Shown here: piece after piece, positions 1 through 6,297 of the stretch
How the letters are laid out: each line of letters opens with the position of its first letter
How positions within the stretch are numbered: position 1 is the stretch's first letter
Notes under the pieces: generated by a model
The model's database searches: none
What the model saw: only the letters and a program-made list of their open reading frames with translations
Told to the model about the DNA's origin: nothing
Program-made: the position numbers and the translations under genes
DNA from: a virus
Length of the DNA stretch: 30,192 nt
Virus record (IMG/VR): IMGVR_UViG_3300037574_000131
Location: 1 to 30,192 of that record
Reading direction: 5' to 3' (one strand)

Positions 1-192
1 AACAGTTTCACGCCATTCTCTACTCTCTAATGAGTCACCTTCTAGCATATCTCTATTCCAACCGAATACACTTGCAACTCCGTCTTTGAGTTTATCTGCA
101 AAACTTAACTTAATGAAATTGTGTTCTCCGACTAGAATGTCCGCAACTGTACCTTTGCCTGAACTGATTAGTCCTGTGATACCTATTATCAT
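1..192 (-). CDS. gp1: Deoxynucleoside monophosphate kinase (T4 gp1-like), N-terminal part
   Basis: Only the first 64 codons lie in the window; the frame stays open to base 1. The protein begins MIIGITGLISSGKGTVADIL, a P-loop (G7 to T15, form GxxxxGKGT) directly at the N-terminus. It is followed by FIKLSFADKLKD and FGWNRDMLEGDSLESREWRE, which match the phage T4 gp1 dNMP kinase pattern. Such kinases phosphorylate deoxynucleoside monophosphates in the cytoplasm to feed phage DNA synthesis. The ATG at 192 is the first in frame. No clear Shine-Dalgarno sequence precedes it. An exact sigma-70 promoter lies just upstream at 221-250, consistent with early expression and unlike the late promoters of the neighbouring structural genes. 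The family call is firm for the visible part; the rest of the protein cannot be judged. Confidence 0.88.
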   Translation of the reverse strand, partial: MIIGITGLISSGKGTVADILVGEHNFIKLSFADKLKDGVASVFGWNRDMLEGDSLESREWRETV

Positions 193-220
193 TTAATGGC
201 TATTCATACTTAATAAGTAT

Positions 221-250
221 ATTATAACACATCAATCGACTAATTGTCAA
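221..250 (-). promoter_or_regulatory. Consensus sigma-70 (early) promoter for the dNMP kinase gene
   Basis: On the minus strand TTGACA (250-245) is followed after 18 nt by TATAAT (226-221). Both hexamers match the bacterial sigma-70 consensus exactly. The predicted start near 214 leaves about 20 nt before the ATG at 192. The site lies between the stop of the DUF1289 gene and the kinase gene. It is inferred to be read by unmodified host RNA polymerase. Confidence 0.8.
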
Positions 251-255
251 TGTTT

Positions 256-456
256 TTATGAGTTTATATCTCGGGATTCTATATCTTTCAATATGGCGTC
301 TTTCATGTTGTCAGTATAATCAAGCCAATCAAAAATTTCAGTCATGTGGCGTTTGCATCCAACACAATAGTTATTTTTGTTATATTTACATACACTGATG
401 CAGGGACTTTTTGTATTTCCGTGTAAAGGAGATAATGGACTCTTATAGTTAGCCAA
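256..456 (-). CDS. DUF1289-family small cysteine-motif protein
   Basis: A 66-aa protein with four cysteines spaced CX3C-X7-CX2C (C19, C23, C31, C34) in the context SPCISVCKYN...CVGCKRHMTEIFDW. This is the signature of the DUF1289 family, short bacterial proteins of unknown function thought to bind a metal or iron-sulfur centre. The only usable start is TTG at 456, since no ATG or GTG lies in frame nearby. It overlaps the last 8 nt of the gp13 gene, so translation is probably coupled to it. An AGGTG upstream could be the ribosome binding site. The family call is good; the exact start is less certain. A phage copy may act on host iron-sulfur or redox metabolism, but that is only inference. Confidence 0.78.
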   Translation of the reverse strand: MANYKSPLSPLHGNTKSPCISVCKYNKNNYCVGCKRHMTEIFDWLDYTDNMKDAILKDIESRDINS

Positions 457-1201
457 TCATAACACCTAAAGGTGCTGAACCATCTATATATAGTTTCAAT
501 TCAGTTTCTAATTTCTCTATATCTGCGGCGGCATCTGCTTTCAAGGCATCACCGTTTAATGAAACTCCGCCTTGAGCGCCAGGAAGTGTAGAAAATTTTG
601 AACGAGCCTCGCCAATCATTTTCTTACAATATGCCAGAGAATAATCTCTCATCCATGATTTTAAGTAAGGGTCCATTAGAAGTTGGTCGTCTGGACGTTC
701 TAAATATACATGAAGTAGAACGATTTCATCTGCTCTCATTTTTCTTAAAAGTTTAATCTTATGAGTGTTTGGATTCCAGATAAATTGAATATCAGTTGCC
801 GCAACTCTGTTTAGTGTTTCGCGGTACTGAGAGAATAATTCATAAGTTGAAATGCCACCTATATGATTGTTCATAAAGAAATATGAATTTGCGTATGCCA
901 ACTCAAATGGGTCCATATCAACACCAGCAGATATACCATGACCAAAAGAACGATGCCATATTTTCTTTACTTCTGTTATTTCTGCAGGAAGAGAATATTC
1001 ATCGACATCTTTTTTAAATTCGATAGTATAAAAATCTTCTTCTACTGCATTTTCAGAACGTTGTCTAATCTTGTCTAATGCAATATCGATTGCAAGGTCG
1101 TAATGTTCTGGGTCTAATTCAATGTCAATCATACCGTCACCAAGTAACAGTCTAATCTGTTTAATTACATCATTTTTTACTTTATTGCGTTGTTTTGGCA
1201 T
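449..1201 (-). CDS. gp13: Neck protein, T4 gp13-like (head completion)
   Basis: A 250-aa protein resembling the marine T4-like gp13 neck protein. It has an N-terminal helical part with LDPEHYDLAIDIALDKIRQR, a central part with short beta-like segments (EYSLPAEITEVKKIW), and a C-terminal segment with GGVSLNGDALKADAAADIEK followed by LETEL, which is the part I match best. In T4, gp13 and gp14 form the neck that closes the filled head and docks the tail. The start ATG at 1201 has a GAGGG ribosome binding site about 8 nt upstream. A GATAAATAC late promoter lies 37 nt further up. The stop overlaps the TTG start of the DUF1289 gene. The usual partners gp14 and gp15 lie 2 kb away on the other strand. 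The assignment rests on remembered family patterns; another neck or connector protein is possible. Confidence 0.72.
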   Translation of the reverse strand: MPKQRNKVKNDVIKQIRLLLGDGMIDIELDPEHYDLAIDIALDKIRQRSENAVEEDFYTIEFKKDVDEYSLPAEITEVKKIWHRSFGHGISAGVDMDPFELAYANSYFFMNNHIGGISTYELFSQYRETLNRVAATDIQFIWNPNTHKIKLLRKMRADEIVLLHVYLERPDDQLLMDPYLKSWMRDYSLAYCKKMIGEARSKFSTLPGAQGGVSLNGDALKADAAADIEKLETELKLYIDGSAPLGVMIG

Positions 1202-1237
1202 TATATGACCCTCAAAATATCGTTAGAACTATAAACA

Positions 1238-1246
1238 GTATTTATC
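1238..1246 (-). promoter_or_regulatory. Late promoter upstream of gp13
   Basis: GATAAATAC on the minus strand, close to the T4 late consensus TATAAATA, followed by TGTTTATAG. It lies 37 nt before the gp13 start and overlaps the stop codon of the 429-aa gene. Confidence 0.7.
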
Positions 1247-2534
1247 AAAAAACTTTTATAATCAAACTATGAGGATTAAATCTGCCATTCATTTTCACTT
1301 CAAGAGTAGTAATAGCATCAAATTCTTTGTTTAATGAACGTTTTGCTACCTTCTTAAACGTTGCTAACTGTTCAAGAGGCTTTCGTAATGTCTTGCATAC
1401 ACTTATTTTAGGATCAAATCCTTGAATAGTTGTGCCCTTAACACTTAATCCTGTACCCTCTCTTTTTAATCTTTTAGGATCTATATTACTAGCATGGTAT
1501 ATTCCTAGTTTTCTCGTCTTAGAATTGTATACAACCGCGGCATTTGCTCCGATTAATTCAGTTGGATTAACACTAATTGATTTTGTTTCTGGATGATGGT
1601 CTAGATATTTGAACTTACTAATTAACTTTTCTTTACTTACTATCTTTTTCTTACGTGGTTTTCTTGTTACTTTTCCTTTTAATACAATGTTCTCACATGC
1701 ATCTCCTATCGTTTTATACATCTTATAATGATTTTTTATAGCAGTCTTAGACATATGAGAATAACCTTCTTTAAGTTGATTATGCATATCCTTTTCATGT
1801 GCATTCATCTTCTTAATATCTGGTGGATTAAGAAGTTCATCAAACTCATTAAACATTGGTTCATATAATTTTGATATGATTTTAGCATGATTAGGTTTTG
1901 CGCCAACAATCAATAATATTCTTTGAGGGTCGAATTTAGCCAACATTTCGTTTGAACCGTCATAATCATAAACAAAATCATCAATATCCCATGCCATCTC
2001 TAATGACTTATTTTCTAAAAGTTCTTGAATCGATGGCTTATACTTCTTAACTTTAGTTGTTTCTTCAAATGCTTTTTCTTCTTTAATTTTTTTACCCATT
2101 TTGATGATATTATCTACATCATTTCTGACTTCTTCACTTACATCTCTTAATCCTAATTCAGGATTCATAATACCAGGTAGTGTTATAAAATATTCTGGAA
2201 TATCTTTATGATTCTCTGGCATTCCTCTTGATAATGCTCTAATCGAGCCACCAAGTGAACTTTTTGTGCGCCAATCTGGTGCCGCTTTATATGATGCTAC
2301 ATCTTCTTTAGTATATCCATTAGATAACATCCAATCTACTACCCACGGAATAAAATCTTTTGTTTTATAATAGTAACCATAGTAATAAGAAGTACGGGAA
2401 CGTTCTCTGTAATAACGTTCCGCTGACCATTTGCCCGAATCCGTCCATACGGGTTCTGAACCCGTAAATACTTCGTCAAGAAATTTTGCTTTTCTAATTA
2501 TCTTCTTTTTTCTCTTTATCATTTGTGTTATCAC
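1245..2534 (-). CDS. Orphan 429-aa protein, function unknown
   Basis: No confident family assignment. The N-terminus is basic (KRKKKIIRKAK), then comes an aromatic stretch SRTSYYYGYYYKTKDFIPW. The middle is acidic and helical. Around residues 285-310 there is a lysine-rich patch (KVTRKPRKKKIVSKEKLISK). The C-terminal 110 residues look like a compact beta-rich domain (TKSISVNPTELIGANAAVVY, then KLGIYHAS and GLSVKGTTIQGFD). No signal peptide or membrane segment is seen. The GTG at 2534 has GGAAG 4 nt upstream; an ATG four codons later (2522) is the alternative start. Unlike its neighbours it follows an exact sigma-70 promoter (2570-2598), which suggests early expression and a role before virion assembly. 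The basic patches would fit nucleic-acid contact, but this is not shown. Confidence 0.8.
   Translation of the reverse strand: MITQMIKRKKKIIRKAKFLDEVFTGSEPVWTDSGKWSAERYYRERSRTSYYYGYYYKTKDFIPWVVDWMLSNGYTKEDVASYKAAPDWRTKSSLGGSIRALSRGMPENHKDIPEYFITLPGIMNPELGLRDVSEEVRNDVDNIIKMGKKIKEEKAFEETTKVKKYKPSIQELLENKSLEMAWDIDDFVYDYDGSNEMLAKFDPQRILLIVGAKPNHAKIISKLYEPMFNEFDELLNPPDIKKMNAHEKDMHNQLKEGYSHMSKTAIKNHYKMYKTIGDACENIVLKGKVTRKPRKKKIVSKEKLISKFKYLDHHPETKSISVNPTELIGANAAVVYNSKTRKLGIYHASNIDPKRLKREGTGLSVKGTTIQGFDPKISVCKTLRKPLEQLATFKKVAKRSLNKEFDAITTLEVKMNGRFNPHSLIIKVF
2448..2466. repeat. Intragenic inverted repeat near the 5' end of the 429-aa gene
   Basis: TACGGGTT and AACCCGTA form 8-bp arms around a CTG loop, about 70 nt inside the coding sequence. 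The GC-rich arms stand out in AT-rich DNA. No T-run follows on either strand, so it is not a standard terminator. Confidence 0.6.
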
Positions 2535-2569
2535 AATTCTTCCATACCATATATATCAATATTACAGAT

Positions 2570-2598
2570 ATTATATGATAAATTTATCATTTTGTCAA
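2570..2598 (-). promoter_or_regulatory. Consensus sigma-70 (early) promoter for the 429-aa gene
   Basis: TTGACA (2598-2593), a 17-nt spacer and TATAAT (2575-2570) on the minus strand form a perfect sigma-70 match with optimal spacing. The spacer contains the 12-bp palindrome GATAAATTTATC (2577-2588). That palindrome resembles a late-promoter core on both strands and could be an operator. The start codon at 2534 lies about 30 nt after the predicted transcription start. Confidence 0.8.
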
Positions 2599-2610
2599 GT
2601 TTTTCGATAT

Positions 2611-3318
2611 TTAATGTACGAATCTTGCTGTCTTGTTCGACATATCTACTTCTTTAATTCTTTTCATTATGTTTACATCAAGTGCATTTATCAGTAATGC
2701 ACTTCTAAAATCTTCACTATTATTTGGCATAGTACTATGTAATGTTCTTGAATTATATATTAACGCATCGCCCGGACTTGAAACAAATTGAAATCCTTGT
2801 GTTGTTAATAAGTCATTATATTTCTCTTGATTATCTTCTATATCTTTGTAATAAAATCTGTTAGAATGTGAACCAGGCAAAACACACGTTGCACCATTTT
2901 CTATTGTGAATCTATCTAATGGAATTATACATTGTACTCCAAGAACTTCATCATTCGATGTATGAGCATAATCTTCAAATCTATACGGAGTATCAATATG
3001 TGCCCTAATTTTTTGACTCTTAGGTCTTGTTGTAATAGTATCAACAACATGAATGTCCCATTCTCTTCCGTCAAACATTGCATCAAAATATCTACTCAAA
3101 ATATCTACTATGGGCTGCCACATCTCTCTTGGCGGCTCTTTACTCCAACAAACGTTATATTGTCTACCTTTGCGATGTTTTGCGTAGTATACCCCATTTA
3201 CAGCGTTACCACGGTGTATATTAGCAGGGTTTATTGCCCATAACTTAAACTGTCTTACAGCAAAAGGTGAAATTAATTCTTTTATTGAAATATATCCTTG
3301 ATTTTCGTGATTTAACAT
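2611..3318 (-). CDS. PhyH-type Fe(II)/2-oxoglutarate-dependent oxygenase
   Basis: A 235-aa protein with the phytanoyl-CoA dioxygenase fold signature. The metal-binding HxD is H107-I-D109 in RAHIDTPYRF. A conserved NGATCVLPGSH segment lies at 141-151. The distal ligand His is H194 in RTLHSTMPNN, and R205 is placed to bind the 2-oxoglutarate carboxylate. All expected catalytic residues are present and the length is normal, so it should be an active soluble oxygenase using O2 and 2-oxoglutarate. The substrate cannot be read from sequence. Marine T4-like phages often carry such genes. A TATAAATA late promoter (3341-3348) precedes the ATG at 3318, so it is probably made late, perhaps to modify a virion component or host metabolite. 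It sits at the strand switch between the minus block and the gp14-gp15 genes. Confidence 0.85.
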   Translation of the reverse strand: MLNHENQGYISIKELISPFAVRQFKLWAINPANIHRGNAVNGVYYAKHRKGRQYNVCWSKEPPREMWQPIVDILSRYFDAMFDGREWDIHVVDTITTRPKSQKIRAHIDTPYRFEDYAHTSNDEVLGVQCIIPLDRFTIENGATCVLPGSHSNRFYYKDIEDNQEKYNDLLTTQGFQFVSSPGDALIYNSRTLHSTMPNNSEDFRSALLINALDVNIMKRIKEVDMSNKTARFVH

Positions 3319-3340
3319 AATTGTTGTCTTCTTAAATGTT

Positions 3341-3348
3341 TATTTATA
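3341..3348 (-). promoter_or_regulatory. Late promoter upstream of the oxygenase gene
   Basis: An exact T4 late-promoter octamer TATAAATA on the minus strand, 23 nt before the ATG at 3318. It is back to back with the plus-strand promoter at 3377. Confidence 0.7.
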
Positions 3349-3376
3349 ATTTAAAAATTATATAACACTATTATAT

Positions 3377-3385
3377 GATAAATAC
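3377..3385 (+). promoter_or_regulatory. Late promoter upstream of gp14
   Basis: GATAAATAC on the plus strand, 32 nt before the gp14 start at 3417. Its first base is the G of an in-frame ATG at 3375, which makes that ATG unlikely as the true start. Confidence 0.72.
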
Positions 3386-3416
3386 ACAAAGAAGTCAAAT
3401 ATGGAGAACATTTAAT

Positions 3417-4424
3417 ATGGGTAGACTTAGCCTATGGAATCCTAAAAAGGGTAACGATTACAAATTTATTGATAAAACTGTTAAGGCACATTTTGACCAT
3501 GGCGGAACATCGCTTCTGATTCATAAGTATCTTGGTTCACAAGATACTACTGATCCAGATTATGACCCGGCTATGCCCGCAATACAAGATTTGCTCTTTT
3601 TAGAAAATCGTGATAGAAAATATGAAAAAGATTTATACGACTTAAGAGGTGTATATAATGTAACTGACCAAGATTTCGAATTATCACAATTCGGTATGTT
3701 CTTGGGCAATGACCAACAAGTTTTTACTCTACATTTGAACGAAATGGTTAACATGCTAGGTCGTAAGATAATGACCGGTGATGTAATCGAACTTCCTCAT
3801 ATGCGTGAAGACATGATGCTTGAAGGCAATGATGGGGTTGATCCAGATGCTGTTAATCAGTATTGGGTAGTCCAAGAAGCAACAAAGAGTGCTGACGGAT
3901 TTGACGCTGGTTGGTGGCCACATATTTGGCGTGTTCGTTGTAAGCAACTACAAGATACACAAGAATACTCAGATATTCTTGGTACTGGTGAAGAAGCAGA
4001 CGATTTGAAAAACATTTTGTCTACTTACAATAAAGAACTTCAAATTACTGATGCTATTGTCCTTGAGGCACAAGATAATGTTCCTGGAAAATACTGGGAC
4101 TATAGAACAAACAATTTAATGTATGCTACACCAAGCAATCATCCAGATGATGTAGATTACGCAACAGTCGTTCATGGAACACAGTTTCCTGATTCTCCAA
4201 CAGACGATTCCTATTTTTTAAGAACTGACTACTCACCTTCAAGATTATTTCAATATAGAGATAACAAATGGTACAGAATCAATGATGACGATGGAGCATG
4301 GGAAGTAGGACACGCATTGCATCATCAATTTATTAACAATAGTGGTACAGTAGTGTTAGATGACGGCACTATTATAACATCAAAAGTAAATCTGTCAAAA
4401 GCAGTAAGACCAAAGGTAGACTAA
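3417..4424 (+). CDS. gp14: Neck protein, T4 gp14-like
   Basis: The 335-aa product resembles T4 gp14, the neck protein that with gp13 joins head to tail. The core carries FELSQFGMFLGNDQQVFTLH followed by a GDVIELPHMRE segment, equivalent to the T4 region where a beta strand is followed by GDLIYFPM. The ATG at 3417 is chosen because GGAGA lies 10 nt upstream and the late promoter occupies 3377-3385; an in-frame ATG at 3375 would add 14 residues but overlaps the promoter. T4 gp14 is 256 aa. The extra length is mostly a C-terminal tail with RLFQYRDNKWYRINDDDGAW and HALHHQFINN. The gp15 gene begins 2 nt after the stop. The family call is good, and the tail may be an added external domain. Confidence 0.8.
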   Translation: MGRLSLWNPKKGNDYKFIDKTVKAHFDHGGTSLLIHKYLGSQDTTDPDYDPAMPAIQDLLFLENRDRKYEKDLYDLRGVYNVTDQDFELSQFGMFLGNDQQVFTLHLNEMVNMLGRKIMTGDVIELPHMREDMMLEGNDGVDPDAVNQYWVVQEATKSADGFDAGWWPHIWRVRCKQLQDTQEYSDILGTGEEADDLKNILSTYNKELQITDAIVLEAQDNVPGKYWDYRTNNLMYATPSNHPDDVDYATVVHGTQFPDSPTDDSYFLRTDYSPSRLFQYRDNKWYRINDDDGAWEVGHALHHQFINNSGTVVLDDGTIITSKVNLSKAVRPKVD

Positions 4425-4425
4425 T

Positions 4426-5805
4426 ATGGCACAAAATCATTTCTATGACAATCAAATTCGAAGATACATTTTACAATTTATTAGAATGTTCAGTGGATTC
4501 ACAGTTAAAACTGGAAAGAAATTAAACGATGGCACAACTGATTATTATATCAGAGTTCCATCAAGATACGGCGATGTATCAAGAATGGCAGCAACTATTC
4601 TCAAGGGAAACTCTGAGAACGTAGTAAACTCTGCCCCATTTATTGCGGCTCATGTTCAAAGTTTACAACCAGACAGACAACGACTACAAGAGCCATTCTT
4701 TCATGATGCTGTAAGTGTCAACGAAAGAAAATTTGATGAAGGCACTCAATCATATACTAGTGAACCTGGACAGAAATATAATGTAAAACGATTAATGCCA
4801 GTTCCTTACTTACTGAACATGCAAGTAGATATTTGGACTTCTAATACAGACCAAAAACTTCAACTACTTGAACAAATACTAGTATTGTTTAACCCAGCAT
4901 TAGAAATACAACACAACGATAATCCAGTCGATTGGACTACTATTACAGTAGTAGAAATGACTGACTTGCAATGGACAAGCAGAGGAATACCTGCTGGAAT
5001 TGAAGACCAAATTGATATCGCAACGATGATATTCCAAATTCCTATTTGGATTAACCCGCCAGCACAAGTGACAAGACAAAACGTAGTTAGAAATATTATT
5101 AACAACATATACACATATACAGATTTAGATACACTTGATTACGACCCGGATGCATTTGAGTTCTTTAGAGATTTACAAGCACAATCAAGTGTTATTGTGA
5201 CTCCAGGAAACTATGCCTTACGAGTTTATGAAAATAGTGGAACAGTATTATGTAGACCATATGCAAACGGAAACTATGATGACAGTATTGAATGGGCGAC
5301 TGTACTTAAAGAGTATGGTACGTTAGATAGTGGAGTATCAAGGCTTCGATTAAAATATCACGGAGAGATAGATGACCTTAATGCTGATGTTATTGGTACA
5401 TTGACATCTACAACTGATGCGACTACGTTAGAATTTACAATAGATACCGATACATTACCAACAAATACAGTGACATCAGTTGATAAAATCCTTGATGCAT
5501 CTACAGCCCAACCTGGATTCGCTGGATTACCAGCGGCGGCAGTAGGTCAACGATATCTAACATTAGATGATGCTACGAGTAGCAGTGTATGGGGAGTCGA
5601 TGTTTCTGCCAATGATATTATGGAATATAATGGAACTTCATGGGTACTTAGTTTTGACGCAAGTGTTTATACTACACGTGCTTATGTAACAAACACATTC
5701 ACATCACAACAATTCAAATTTGAGAAAGGGGAATGGACTGATACGTTTCAAGGAATATATGAGTCAGGATATTGGAGACTAGAACTAGTAGTAACGAGCC
5801 CATAA
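4426..5805 (+). CDS. gp15: Tail sheath stabiliser/completion protein, T4 gp15-like
   Basis: The N-terminal 230 residues match gp15. Visible landmarks are HFYDNQIRRYILQFIRMFSG, VKTGKKLNDGTTDYYIRVPS, YGDVSRMAATIL, RLMPVPYLLNMQVDIWTSNT, and IDIATMIFQIPIWINPPAQV. In T4, gp15 forms a hexameric ring on top of the finished tail tube and sheath and docks it to the neck. T4 gp15 is 272 aa, while this protein is 459 aa. The added C-terminal 190 residues look beta-rich and include NDIMEYNGTSWVLSFDAS and FKFEKGEWTDTFQGIYESGY. The ATG at 4426 follows the gp14 stop after one base, with AAAGGT as ribosome binding site inside the gp14 end. The stop overlaps the next start (TAATG), so gp14, gp15 and the Nudix gene appear to form one translationally coupled unit. 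Confidence 0.85.
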   Translation: MAQNHFYDNQIRRYILQFIRMFSGFTVKTGKKLNDGTTDYYIRVPSRYGDVSRMAATILKGNSENVVNSAPFIAAHVQSLQPDRQRLQEPFFHDAVSVNERKFDEGTQSYTSEPGQKYNVKRLMPVPYLLNMQVDIWTSNTDQKLQLLEQILVLFNPALEIQHNDNPVDWTTITVVEMTDLQWTSRGIPAGIEDQIDIATMIFQIPIWINPPAQVTRQNVVRNIINNIYTYTDLDTLDYDPDAFEFFRDLQAQSSVIVTPGNYALRVYENSGTVLCRPYANGNYDDSIEWATVLKEYGTLDSGVSRLRLKYHGEIDDLNADVIGTLTSTTDATTLEFTIDTDTLPTNTVTSVDKILDASTAQPGFAGLPAAAVGQRYLTLDDATSSSVWGVDVSANDIMEYNGTSWVLSFDASVYTTRAYVTNTFTSQQFKFEKGEWTDTFQGIYESGYWRLELVVTSP

Positions 5806-6242
5806 TGAAAGAAAGCAAAATTAAAGCGGCTGGTGGATGCATACTTGCAAAAAACACAGGTCGTATACTTCTTCAACAACGAACATTGAATGGATCATTT
5901 CCTAGAAATTGGGGATTCTTTGGTGGTAAAGTAGAAAACTATGAAAACATTTCTCAAACACTGTTGCGAGAGTTAACAGAAGAATTAGATATAAGTGTTG
6001 AAAAAGATGTCGTTAAAATATATCCACTAGACCAATATCATACGAGAAATGGTGAATTTAGTTATTACTCTTTTGTTATATTAGTTGAAAAAGAATTCAT
6101 ACCAAGCATAAATCACGAATCAGGTGGATACGCCTGGGTCGATACTAATTATATACCTAAACCACTTCATCCCGGTACTAGACGTACCTTATTCAGAAAG
6201 AAAAAACTAAAAATCATAAAAAACATTATATCGTCACTTTGA
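5805..6242 (+). CDS. Nudix hydrolase
   Basis: A 145-aa protein with a near-perfect Nudix box GX5EX7REUXEEXGU: G41, E47, R55-E56, E59-E60. The glycine usually found near the end of the box is D62, a tolerated substitution. The metal-binding glutamates are intact, so it should hydrolyse a nucleoside diphosphate linked to another group X; the substrate is not identifiable. The upstream IKAAGGCILAKNTGRILLQQ strand and GFFGGKVE are typical. The ATG at 5805 shares a base with the gp15 stop (TAATG); an upstream ATG at 5772 would read through the gp15 end and add 11 atypical residues. The C-terminus is basic (RRTLFRKKKLKIIKN). A housekeeping-type enzyme inside a neck operon is odd and implies late expression. 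Confidence 0.88.
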   Translation: MKESKIKAAGGCILAKNTGRILLQQRTLNGSFPRNWGFFGGKVENYENISQTLLRELTEELDISVEKDVVKIYPLDQYHTRNGEFSYYSFVILVEKEFIPSINHESGGYAWVDTNYIPKPLHPGTRRTLFRKKKLKIIKNIISSL

Positions 6243-6257
6243 CCGCCGAGTCAACAT

Positions 6258-6266
6258 CCTAAATAC
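6258..6266 (+). promoter_or_regulatory. Probable late promoter upstream of the 233-aa gene
   Basis: CCTAAATAC followed by TATTGTAAG. It departs from GATAAATAC in the first two bases, but its downstream sequence is the same as at the 1592-aa gene promoter. It stands 32 nt before the GTG start at 6298, the same distance as for gp14. Confidence 0.55.
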
Positions 6267-6297
6267 TATTGTAAGAGAGAAGTTTTGAGGAGACATA

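Noticed and set aside
2431-2697. Plus-strand frame with a hydrophobic stretch that looks like a membrane protein
   Set aside because: It is antisense to the 429-aa gene and its early promoter, and no start signals support it.
3375-3416. Earlier ATG for gp14 at 3375
   Set aside because: It overlaps the late promoter and has no ribosome binding site, whereas the ATG at 3417 has GGAGA at good spacing.
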